Positions 9,389 through 17,027 of a stretch of 64,000 nt of DNA are shown here, in pieces. The DNA comes from GCA-2683825 sp965662355 (GTDB taxonomy: Bacteria > Planctomycetota > UBA1135 > GCA-002686595). Each line of letters starts with the position of its first letter. Position 1 is the stretch's first letter. The stretch covers positions 296,938-360,937 of the forward strand of contig CBFIHP010000005.1 in the NCBI GenBank assembly GCA_965662355.1, given 5' to 3'. The position numbers and the translations under genes are program-made. The notes under the pieces were generated by a model that made no database searches, was not told where the DNA came from, and worked only from the letters and a program-made list of their open reading frames with translations.

Positions 9389-10243
9389 CTACGCCTCGCT
9401 GCCTCTTTTGCGGAATTCGCTTCCCGGCCTGGCATGTTCCTCGACCAGTCGCCGTGCGGTCGCGATGTCGCCGCTGCGATCCGTTCCGGCCTCGCGCTCG
9501 ATCATCAGGTCGCAATCCAGACCGATACGGCGCAACACGGAAAAGAACGCACGCCAATCGACCTCGCCCGTGCCGACCGTCTCTTCGCTGCCCCACGTGC
9601 CCGGCGTGTGGGTGCGGCGGGCGTCCTTGATGTGGATCTGAAAAACGTAGGGCGCCAGGGCCTCGAGGGCCTCGATGGGATCGCCCTTGTCGTAGAGGAT
9701 CATGTTGGCCGGGTCGAAGTTGACACCGACCTTTGGGTGATCCAGCTCGGCCAGGAATTCGAGCAGCGTGGTGGCGTGCTCCTGGCCGGTTTCGAAGGCG
9801 GTCCGTATGCCGTGCTCGGCGAAGCACCCGGCGACAGCGCGCAGACGCTCGATCAATGTGTCCCGCTGTTCACCAGGCTCCTCCGGCAGGAAGCCCGCGT
9901 GCAGGGACACGAGATCCAGCTTCAATTGCTCGGCCAGCCGGGCGTTGGCGCCGGCAGCGGCAAGGTTGGCTTCCCAGTGCTCGTCGGGAACGACCCCACC
10001 GGTGCGCTTGATGGAAGCGAGTGTCGAATAGTCCTCGCCGAGCGTGCCCATCATGCCCGAACGGACCCCGATGCCTGCTTCTTGCAAGAGCAGGGCCGTG
10101 CGCTGGGTGGACCATTCGCCCGTGCGCAGGGGGTCCAGGGCCAGCTGCACGCCGTCCAATCCCAGGGTCCGGATGCGTTCGACGAGCTCCTCCGGGCTCG
10201 CTGGCTGCAGGGACCACGAACACACGCCGAGTCGGTTTTTCAT
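9389..10243 (-). CDS. Sugar phosphate isomerase/epimerase-like TIM barrel
   Basis: 284 residues of the AP-endonuclease-2/xylose-isomerase-like TIM barrel: LGVCSWSL start, LVSLHAGFLP, TAFETGQE (metal Glu), VGVNFDPANMILYDKGDP and FQIHIKDARRTH (metal His). Metal-dependent isomerisation or epimerisation of a sugar or keto-sugar is the family role. It is the first gene of the operon running down to 5096. A TATCCT box ends 6 nt before its ATG, predicting a leaderless transcript. It faces a second TIM-barrel gene across a 59-bp divergent promoter region. Confidence 0.85.
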   Translation of the reverse strand: MKNRLGVCSWSLQPASPEELVERIRTLGLDGVQLALDPLRTGEWSTQRTALLLQEAGIGVRSGMMGTLGEDYSTLASIKRTGGVVPDEHWEANLAAAGANARLAEQLKLDLVSLHAGFLPEEPGEQRDTLIERLRAVAGCFAEHGIRTAFETGQEHATTLLEFLAELDHPKVGVNFDPANMILYDKGDPIEALEALAPYVFQIHIKDARRTHTPGTWGSEETVGTGEVDWRAFFSVLRRIGLDCDLMIEREAGTDRSGDIATARRLVEEHARPGSEFRKRGSEA

Positions 10244-10249
10244 GGCCTG

Positions 10250-10255
10250 AGGATA
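10250..10255 (-). promoter_or_regulatory. -10-like box TATCCT, 6 nt from start of the 10243 gene
   Basis: On the minus strand TATCCT is followed by six bases and ATG. It mirrors the plus-strand TATCCT at 10288, so the pair forms a 7-bp inverted repeat (GAGGATA 10249-10255, TATCCTC 10288-10294) in the divergent promoter. No good -35 hexamer was seen. Confidence 0.5.
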
Positions 10256-10287
10256 CCGCGTACGCTCGGCCGGCGCCTCAGATCGGA

Positions 10288-10293
10288 TATCCT
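10288..10293 (+). promoter_or_regulatory. -10-like box TATCCT, 9 nt from start of the 10303 gene
   Basis: TATCCT followed by nine bases and ATG 10303. With initiation about 7 nt downstream of the box, the leader would be 0-3 nt. It is the divergent partner of the box at 10250-10255. Confidence 0.5.
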
Positions 10294-10302
10294 CTGCGCA
10301 TC

Positions 10303-11220
10303 ATGCCGAAGACCCGTCGCCAGTTTCTCGCCGCGCTGCCCGTCGGCGCAGGCCTCAGTGCCCTCGCGTTCGGAGCGAACCCGCCTGCCCGCGCCAAGTC
10401 CTTTCGCGTCTCCCTCGCTCAATGGTCGCTGCACCGCACCTTGCGCGGCGGCGAGCTGAACGCCCTGGACTTCCCCGCCTTCAGTATGCGCGAGTTCGGG
10501 ATCGATGCCGTGGAGTACGTCAACCAGTTCTTCGCCGATCACGCAACCGATTTTTCGTGGTTGCGCGAGCTGAAGTCACGTGCCGACGATGCCGGCGTGC
10601 GAAGCCTCCTGATCATGATCGACGCAGAGGGTGCGTTGGGAGACGAAGCCGATGTTCGCCGCCGCAAGGCCGTCGAGAATCACTTCAAGTGGATCGCCGC
10701 CGCGAAGTACCTCGGTTGTCACTCGATCCGTGTCAACGCCGCCGGCGGTGGTGGTTGGGACAAGCAGCGCGACAATGCCGCGGACTCGCTGCGCCGCCTG
10801 GGGCAGTTCGGTGACGACTACGGCATCGATGTGATCGTCGAGAATCACGGCGGTCTGTCCTCGAATGGCAAGTGGCTGGCCGAGGTCATGCGCTCCGCGA
10901 ACCACCCCCGCGTGGGGACCTTGCCGGACTTCGGCAACTTCCATCTCGGCGACGGCAAGTGGTACGACCGCTATGAAGGCGTCCGCGAGCTGATGCCCTT
11001 CGCCAAGGCCGTCAGCGCCAAGTCCCATGAGTTCGATGCCGGGGGCAACGAGACGAAGACCGACTACCGGCGCATGCTCGAGATCGTGCTGGACGCCGGA
11101 TACCGGGGCTACATCGGCGTCGAATACGAAGGCAGCAAGGTTGGCGAGGTGGAAGGGATTCGCATGACCAAGGCGCTGCTCGAGCGCGTGCGCGACGAAC
11201 TCGAGAAGGAAGGCGATTGA
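10303..11220 (+). CDS. Tat-exported sugar phosphate isomerase/epimerase-like TIM barrel
   Basis: 305 residues. The N-terminus KTRRQFLAALPVGAG is a twin-arginine signal, so this isomerase-like protein is folded with its metal in the cytoplasm and exported. Barrel features include SLAQWSLHRTL, IRVNAAGGGGWD, VIVENHGGLSSNG (metal Glu) and VGTLPDFGNFHLG. Planctomycetes encode many such exported TIM barrels of unknown substrate. The start ATG follows a TATCCT box. Its TGA overlaps the TTG start of the large cytochrome protein, so the two are translationally coupled and probably work together outside the cytoplasm on a sugar-type substrate (inference). Confidence 0.85.
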   Translation: MPKTRRQFLAALPVGAGLSALAFGANPPARAKSFRVSLAQWSLHRTLRGGELNALDFPAFSMREFGIDAVEYVNQFFADHATDFSWLRELKSRADDAGVRSLLIMIDAEGALGDEADVRRRKAVENHFKWIAAAKYLGCHSIRVNAAGGGGWDKQRDNAADSLRRLGQFGDDYGIDVIVENHGGLSSNGKWLAEVMRSANHPRVGTLPDFGNFHLGDGKWYDRYEGVRELMPFAKAVSAKSHEFDAGGNETKTDYRRMLEIVLDAGYRGYIGVEYEGSKVGEVEGIRMTKALLERVRDELEKEGD

Positions 11221-14200
11221 AGCTCCACGCCGTGAACTTCCTCGCAAGCCCTTCCACTCTTGTCGCCCTGATCACCCTTGTAAGTACGGGGGCCTGGGCC
11301 CAGAAAACGCCCTTCGTTCCCCATGTCGAGGAGGCCTCCAACGAGGCTCTCGCCGCGATGAAGGACATCGAGGCCATCGAGGGGATCCAGCTGGAACTCT
11401 TCGCCGCGGAGCCGCGCCTGGCGAACCCGGTATGCCTGTACGTCGATCACCAGGGGGACCTGTACGTCGCCGAGAGCTTCCGTTGCAACAGCGGTGTCAC
11501 CGACATGCGCGAGCATATGGATTGGCTGGATGAGGACCTGGCCAGTCGTACGGTCGAAGACCGGTTGGCAATGATGCGTGCGCATGAGGGCGACAACTAC
11601 GACTCCGGGTACGCCACGGCGTTCGAGCAGGTGCGTTTGATCCGGGATACCGACGGTGATGGTGTGGCCGATCGGGACTTCGTGTTTGCGAACGGCTTTT
11701 CCGAACACGCGGACGGAATCGGGGCGGGACTGCTCTCTTATCGTGGCGACGTCTTCTACACCTGCATTCCCAATCTGTGGAGGCTACGCGATCTCGACAA
11801 GGACGGGCAGGCCGAGGATCGCATGGCGCTTTCCAGCGGCTACGGCGTCAACATCGCGTTGCTCGGACACGACCTCCATGGGCTGCGCATCGGACCCGAT
11901 CGCAGGCTCTACTTTTCCTGCGGCGACCGGGGCTTCAACGTGGCAACGGCCCAGGGCACGATCGTCCATCCCCATACGGGCGCGGTGTTGCGCTGCGAGC
12001 TGGACGGCACAAACCTCGAGGTGTGGCATACGGGTCTGCGCAACCCACAGGAGCTCGTGTTCGATGACTACGGAAACCTATTCACGGGCGACAACAACTC
12101 CGATGGGGGGGACGAGGCCCGTTGGGTGAACGTCGTCGAGGGGGGTGAGTCCGGCTGGCGCTATTCGTATCAGTGGATCACCCAACCCGTCATGCGCGGG
12201 CCTTGGAACGACGAGAAGCTCTGGCATCCGCACCACCCCGGTCAGGCTGCGTATATCGTCCCGCCGATCGCGAACCTGGCCAGCGGGCCCTCGGGTTTGA
12301 CTTACTACCCGGGGACCGGGCTCGATTCGAGCTACGACGAACACTTCTTCCTGTGCGACTTCCGCGGCGACGCCAAGTACAGCGGCGTCCACACGTATCG
12401 TACGCTTCCAAAGGGAGCGTTCTGGGAGCTGGGTGAGACACGGCGCTTTCTCTGGAACACGCTCGTGACGGACATCGACTTCGGTCCGGACGGTTCGATG
12501 TATTTCAGCGACTGGGTGCACGGTTGGAACAAAACAGGCAAGGGGCGTGTCTATCGAGCGTTCCTCCCCGAGGGTCGCGCGAGCGAGGTGGCCCTCGAGA
12601 CACGGCGTATCCTGGCCGCGGGTACGTACGAGCTACCGACCGAGGATCTGGTCGAGCTCATGGCGCATCCCGATCAGCGCGTGCGTCAAGAGGCGCATTT
12701 TGCCCTCGCCGCCCGCGAGGAGATCGAAGCTCTGAGCGACGTCGCCACGAAGAGCGATTCGCGTTTTGCACGCCTGCACGCCATCTGGGGCCTCGGAATC
12801 GCTGCGCGTGAGGAGATTCGCGCCCTGACGAGCGTCGTGCCCTTGACCGAGGATCCCGATCCGGAGATCCGTGCGCAGGCGGTTCGCGTGTTGGGCGACG
12901 AGTGGTATTTCGACGGCGCGGATGCGATCCGTGCGCGTATCTCCGATACGGAACCGCGCGTGCGTTACTTTGCGTCGATCGCGGCCGGGCGCCTGGCCAT
13001 CGACTCTTGCATCGGGGCCTTGACCCGGGTGTTGCTCGACGCGGGCGAAGAGGATCCGAACCTGCGCCACGCTGGCGTGATGGGGCTCCTGGGGTGCGGC
13101 GACGAGGCCGTCATCGATCGGCTCTCCAGGCACGAATCGCGCCACGTCCGCATGGGGGCTTTGCTCGTCTATCGTCGACTTCTGGACCAGGGCATCGTGC
13201 GCTTCCTCCAGGACCCGGATCCCTTGCTCGTGCTGGAGGCGGCACGCGCGATTTATGACGTACCCATCGACGGAGCGATGGGGAGCCTGGCTTCCCTCGA
13301 TTGCAAGGTGCTGCCCGAGGGGCGCGAAGCGGCGCTGGTACGGCGCGTGCTGAACGCCTCCATGCGGGTTGGCGCGGCCCAGCCCCTGGCGGATCTGGCC
13401 CAGCGCAACGACCTGGCCAACGAGTTTCGCGTCGAGGCCCTGGATCTCCTCGCGAACTGGGCGGACCCGCTCGATCGGGATCGCGTCCATAACGCCTGGA
13501 TACCAAAGGCGCCGCGGACGTTGCTGGTGGTGCGCGAAGTGTCCTTGGCGCTCGCCGAATCGGACCTGGTCGATGGACCACCAGACGTCGTTGCCGCCTA
13601 TGCCCGACTCGTCGCTGCCATGGGCCTGCGCCAGCTCGCGCCCGATCTATGTGACTGGGTGGAGGACTCGAGTTGCGATTCCGAACTTCGCGTGGCGGCG
13701 CTCGAGGCCTTGCAGAGCCTGAAAGCCGACGAGTTTCCGCGCGCGGTACGCGCATCCCTGGGAGATCCCACGGGACTGGTTCGCGCCGCGGGGTTGATCG
13801 CTCTGGAGGGGCTCGCTCCGAAGGATGCCCTCGTCAGCCTGCCTCCGATTCTCGCGAACGGCGAGATCGCTGAACGGCGTGTCGCCTACCGTATCCTCGG
13901 GCGCGCCGGAGCGGGCGCGCGCTCGCTGCTCGAAGATCAACTCGGGCTTCTCGAAGCGAGGATGCTGCCGCGTGAGTTCGCACTCGACCTGGTCCAGGCC
14001 ACCGAAGCTTTCTGCGCTACGGAATCGACGGCGACCGACATCGCTACGCGTTTGGCCTCCATCCAGGCCCCACGCAAGGCCGAGCCCGAACTGGCTCCCT
14101 GGCTCGACGGTCTATTTGGTGGCGATGCCAAACGCGGCCGTGATGTTTTCAAGCGCTCCGATCTCGCTTGCGTGCGCTGCCACGAATCCGGTGACCGGAC

Positions 14201-14531
14201 CCAGCAGATCGGTCCCGATCTCAAGGGCGTCTCGAATCGCTTGACGCGTCTGCAGATGATGGAGTCGATCGCACTCCCGAATCGACGCACGACGCCGGGC
14301 TTCCAGGCCTCGGTCTTCTTCCTGCACGACGAGAGCGTCGTCAACGGCCGCATTCTCGAGGAAACGGATACGCTCATCCGCGTCATCGATTCCGAGGGCG
14401 TGATCACGAACCTCGATCCGGCGGACGTCGAATCCCGCCGCGCCGATCTCTCGGCCATGCCCCAGGATCTGGCCAAGCTGCTGGATCGCGAACAGATGCG
14501 CGACCTTCTGGCGTATCTCGGTGGTCTCTAG
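11217..14531 (+). CDS. PVC-type membrane-bound dehydrogenase-like protein: beta-propeller, HEAT repeats, cytochrome c
   Basis: 1104 residues. TTG start at 11217 overlapping the upstream stop as TTGA; GTG 11232 is an alternative. A signal peptide ends near GAWAQ. Residues ~50-440 form a propeller of the soluble glucose dehydrogenase/PVC N-terminal type (LFAAEPRLANPV, DTDGDGVADRD calcium loop, GLRNPQELVFDDYGNLFTGDNNSDGG). Residues ~460-930 are HEAT-like repeats. A class I cytochrome c domain follows with haem motif C985-V-R-C988-H989. The fused domains indicate a periplasmic oxidoreductase passing electrons to its own haem. Substrate unknown; the coupled exported isomerase suggests a carbohydrate. 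The length and order match the planctomycete family. Confidence 0.88.
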   Translation: MKLHAVNFLASPSTLVALITLVSTGAWAQKTPFVPHVEEASNEALAAMKDIEAIEGIQLELFAAEPRLANPVCLYVDHQGDLYVAESFRCNSGVTDMREHMDWLDEDLASRTVEDRLAMMRAHEGDNYDSGYATAFEQVRLIRDTDGDGVADRDFVFANGFSEHADGIGAGLLSYRGDVFYTCIPNLWRLRDLDKDGQAEDRMALSSGYGVNIALLGHDLHGLRIGPDRRLYFSCGDRGFNVATAQGTIVHPHTGAVLRCELDGTNLEVWHTGLRNPQELVFDDYGNLFTGDNNSDGGDEARWVNVVEGGESGWRYSYQWITQPVMRGPWNDEKLWHPHHPGQAAYIVPPIANLASGPSGLTYYPGTGLDSSYDEHFFLCDFRGDAKYSGVHTYRTLPKGAFWELGETRRFLWNTLVTDIDFGPDGSMYFSDWVHGWNKTGKGRVYRAFLPEGRASEVALETRRILAAGTYELPTEDLVELMAHPDQRVRQEAHFALAAREEIEALSDVATKSDSRFARLHAIWGLGIAAREEIRALTSVVPLTEDPDPEIRAQAVRVLGDEWYFDGADAIRARISDTEPRVRYFASIAAGRLAIDSCIGALTRVLLDAGEEDPNLRHAGVMGLLGCGDEAVIDRLSRHESRHVRMGALLVYRRLLDQGIVRFLQDPDPLLVLEAARAIYDVPIDGAMGSLASLDCKVLPEGREAALVRRVLNASMRVGAAQPLADLAQRNDLANEFRVEALDLLANWADPLDRDRVHNAWIPKAPRTLLVVREVSLALAESDLVDGPPDVVAAYARLVAAMGLRQLAPDLCDWVEDSSCDSELRVAALEALQSLKADEFPRAVRASLGDPTGLVRAAGLIALEGLAPKDALVSLPPILANGEIAERRVAYRILGRAGAGARSLLEDQLGLLEARMLPREFALDLVQATEAFCATESTATDIATRLASIQAPRKAEPELAPWLDGLFGGDAKRGRDVFKRSDLACVRCHESGDRTQQIGPDLKGVSNRLTRLQMMESIALPNRRTTPGFQASVFFLHDESVVNGRILEETDTLIRVIDSEGVITNLDPADVESRRADLSAMPQDLAKLLDREQMRDLLAYLGGL

Positions 14532-14543
14532 GGGCCGTTGTTT

Positions 14544-15686
14544 CTAGATCGTGAGGTCGTGGGCTCTGGCTGTGACCTCCGCGACGGAGATCCGCTCGCC
14601 GTCGACCACGAGGACTTGTTCCGCCAGGTTGACGGTGGGGCAGACGTGGTGAGGCACCAGGAAGAGCTCCTTTCCGAGGGCGGGAGCCTCGCCTTCGATG
14701 GCGCGCAGCGGAAGGTGCTCCTCGTTGGGCGTCTGGGCTTCCAGATTCGGGTGGCCGATGACGAGAGCGCAGGCGTGATCGCCTTCCGCGGCCACGGACT
14801 TGGAGCCGGCGTCACACGTGGCAAGTCCGTGGCGCGGGCGGCTGATGACACGTGTGAACAGGACCGCCGCAGGCGTGAGGTCGAGCCCGGGGTTCTCGCG
14901 TTCGGAGCGCCAATCGTGGAAAACAACTGTTCCCGGGGAAACACGATGGGTGAGACCATCGGTTCGCTGGAAGCCCGGATAACGCAGGGCGTGCAGGAAG
15001 GCCGGAGTTCCGCTGGTGATGATCTCCTCCGCCGGAAATCCCGCGTCGCGTAGTTTGATACACAACTCGAGGGCTTTGTCGTAGCACGCGAAGATCTCGG
15101 CCTCGCGTTGTTCGACAGGGCCGTGGAGGTGTCCGTCGTAGAAGTGGATGCCCCGAAAGCGGTTGGCCGCGGCCGCGACGACGGCTTGCAAGCGCTCGGG
15201 CTCGCTGAGGGGCACGCCGGTACGATCCATGCCCGGATTGACGTCGATGAAGATCGAGAGCTCCTCGGGAATGGTCAGGGCGAGATCGGGATCCTCGCAC
15301 AGGACCGAGATGCGCGTCCCGGTATACGTGCGTGCCAGCTCGCCCAGAACTCCCAGAGCCGGATGTCGCAGGGGATACGCCAGCAGCAGGTCTCCGTCGC
15401 TGACGTTTTCTTCACGGAGCACCTCGAGCAAGACCCGCGCCTCGCGTGTCGTCGCGCACTTGAAGTGGCGCAACCCCGCCCGCACCAGCTCTCGATACAC
15501 CGCAGGGATCTTCGTCGTCTTGATGTGTGGGCGCCAGCGCCCCGGCGAACCCGTGTGGCTCAAGATAAGAGCGACGTTCTCGCGCACCCTGTCCAGGTGC
15601 ACGATGAGGGCTGGGGAGAGCAGCTTGTCTCGGGTCGCCCGAGGAAGGGCGTAATCAGCGGGATCCAGGTCCAGGAGGCGCGTCAT
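14544..15686 (-). CDS. D-threonine aldolase / D-serine dehydratase-like PLP enzyme
   Basis: 380 residues from ATG 15686 (an in-frame start at 15746 adds 20 residues without support). The N-terminal alanine-racemase-type barrel contains ALIVHLDRV and RPHIKTTKIP, where the Lys should bind PLP; VNPGMDRTGV and HFYDGHLHG follow. The C-terminal domain ends with VPHHVCPTVNL, the His-x-Cys metal site characteristic of D-threonine aldolases and eukaryotic-type D-serine dehydratases. Probable role: breakdown of D-3-hydroxy amino acids in the cytoplasm. It lies next to hydroxyproline dehydratase and prolyl aminopeptidase genes, so an amino-acid salvage region is likely. A TACGAT box lies 9 nt before the ATG. 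Confidence 0.85.
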   Translation of the reverse strand: MTRLLDLDPADYALPRATRDKLLSPALIVHLDRVRENVALILSHTGSPGRWRPHIKTTKIPAVYRELVRAGLRHFKCATTREARVLLEVLREENVSDGDLLLAYPLRHPALGVLGELARTYTGTRISVLCEDPDLALTIPEELSIFIDVNPGMDRTGVPLSEPERLQAVVAAAANRFRGIHFYDGHLHGPVEQREAEIFACYDKALELCIKLRDAGFPAEEIITSGTPAFLHALRYPGFQRTDGLTHRVSPGTVVFHDWRSERENPGLDLTPAAVLFTRVISRPRHGLATCDAGSKSVAAEGDHACALVIGHPNLEAQTPNEEHLPLRAIEGEAPALGKELFLVPHHVCPTVNLAEQVLVVDGERISVAEVTARAHDLTI

Positions 15687-15695
15687 CGTCCCGGG

Positions 15696-15701
15696 ATCGT
15701 A
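15696..15701 (-). promoter_or_regulatory. -10-like box TACGAT, 9 nt from start of the 15686 gene
   Basis: Minus-strand TACGAT, nine bases, then ATG 15686. It supports that ATG over the longer reading frame start at 15746, which would lie upstream of the box. Confidence 0.4.
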
Positions 15702-15819
15702 TCCGAAGGCCAGCCCGGTCTCTCCATGGAGTCGGGAACCATTCACGTCGAGGATTTGATGGCCAGTCGAGTTGGTTGTTCTTTCGCGGCAGCAGTCCGT
15801 CGGGCACGCTCGTGAATTG

Positions 15820-15933
15820 ATGGCGCGCTTGAAGATTCATTCGATCCCGGTAGCCGATGCACTGCTGGAAGAGAAGCGATTCGTCAGCAAGAACCGTGAT
15901 TCGAAGGCGAAGAAAGGCACCAGCCGGCGCTGA
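15820..15933 (+). CDS. Candidate 37-residue basic protein, possibly ArfA-like
   Basis: Short frame between divergent genes. It is strongly basic, with an -IPVADALLEE- helix, an Arg-Phe pair and a Lys-Lys-Gly...Ser-Arg-Arg tail. That order (PVA-x-AL(L), then F, then KKG-x-x-S-x-R) recalls the short ribosome-rescue factor ArfA, whose usual tail is KKGKGSYxR. No Shine-Dalgarno or hairpin was noticed. The rest of 15687-16004 holds only presumed promoter sequence. It may equally be a chance frame. Confidence 0.3.
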   Translation: MARLKIHSIPVADALLEEKRFVSKNRDSKAKKGTSRR

Positions 15934-16004
15934 TAGCGCTACCTGCCCCCGGGTCGACGGAGCGGAGACTCGCGCGGGGCCTCGTGTCTCCTCACAATCA
16001 CCCC

Positions 16005-17027
16005 ATGAGTTTCACGCCACCCTCCGACTGGGCTTGTATCCACACGATCGACGCACATGCCGCCGGCGAGCCCTTGCGCGTGATCGTGCAAGGCCTGCCG
16101 GAACCCAGAGGCGCGACGATCCTGGAGAAGCGGCGTTACGCACGCGAACACCTCGACCATCTGCGTCGCGCGCTGATGCTCGAGCCGCGCGGCCATGCGG
16201 ACATGTACGGTTGCCTCCTGACCCCGCCCGTGAGCGCGGACGGGGACGTCGGCGTGCTGTTTCTTCACAATGAGGGCTACAGCACCATGTGCGGCCACGG
16301 GATCATTGGGCTCGTCAAGGTGGGGCTGGAAGCCGGGCTCTTCGAGACCCGAGAGCATGGCGTCGTGCGGATCGATACCCCCGCTGGACAAGTGGTCGCC
16401 TTTGCCGAATATGACTCCGAGTCTCGGGTCCGGTCCGTGCGCTTCGAGAACGTGCCCTCGTTCTTGCTCGAGCGTGATCTTGAAGTCCATGTACCCGACC
16501 TGGGGCAAGTCCGCCTGGATATCGCCTACGGAGGAGCCTTCTACGCCCTCGTTGACGCAAAAGCCCTGGGGCTCGCCCTGGACCCTTCGCAGTATTCGCG
16601 CATCGTCGACGTTGGCATGCGCATCAAGCGTGCGCTGCAATCCGCCTACGAGATCGTTCACCCTGCCGGTGCAGGGGACCTGAATTTTCTCTACGGGACG
16701 ATTCTCACGGAATGCAAGCATGGCGAGCTGCACAGCAGAAACGTTTGTGTCTTCGCCGCGGGCGAGGTGGATCGTTCCCCTACGGGTACCGGAGTCAGTG
16801 CGCGCGCGGCGGCTCTGGTCGCGCGCGGGGAGCTCCCGCTGGGGCAATCGATCACGATCGAGAGTCTGATCGGTACCCGCTTCGCCGTCCGTGCTGTCCG
16901 TGAAGTCGCGGTGGGCTCGTTCACGGGCATCGTTCCGGAGGTGCGCGGCAGCGCCTTTATTACCGGCAGACACGAGTTCTGGATCGATCCGAACGATCCG
17001 TTGAAGGAGGGCGTGCTCCTGCGCTAG
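16005..17027 (+). CDS. Trans-3-hydroxy-L-proline dehydratase (proline racemase family)
   Basis: 340 residues from ATG 16005; an in-frame GTG at 15984 is less likely. Family signatures: IDAHAAGEPLRV at the start, then MCGHG carrying the first catalytic Cys96. In the second site, proline racemases and hydroxyproline epimerases have DRSPCGTG; here it is DRSPTGTG with Thr260. A Cys/Thr pair is the published hallmark of trans-3-hydroxy-L-proline dehydratase, which makes pyrroline-2-carboxylate. Such hydroxyproline comes mainly from collagen-like proteins. It ends on a CTAG shared with the convergent prolyl aminopeptidase gene, a likely functional neighbour. Confidence 0.85.
   Translation: MSFTPPSDWACIHTIDAHAAGEPLRVIVQGLPEPRGATILEKRRYAREHLDHLRRALMLEPRGHADMYGCLLTPPVSADGDVGVLFLHNEGYSTMCGHGIIGLVKVGLEAGLFETREHGVVRIDTPAGQVVAFAEYDSESRVRSVRFENVPSFLLERDLEVHVPDLGQVRLDIAYGGAFYALVDAKALGLALDPSQYSRIVDVGMRIKRALQSAYEIVHPAGAGDLNFLYGTILTECKHGELHSRNVCVFAAGEVDRSPTGTGVSARAAALVARGELPLGQSITIESLIGTRFAVRAVREVAVGSFTGIVPEVRGSAFITGRHEFWIDPNDPLKEGVLLR
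17024..17027. other. CTAG tetranucleotide forming both stop codons of a convergent pair
   Basis: The plus gene ends with TAG at 17025-17027 and the minus gene with TAG at 17026-17024. The palindrome CTAG serves both, leaving no intergenic space. Confidence 0.9.

Noticed and set aside
10249..10294. GAGGATA/TATCCTC inverted repeat as a regulator operator
   Set aside because: Both halves are explained as the two facing -10-like boxes of the divergent genes.
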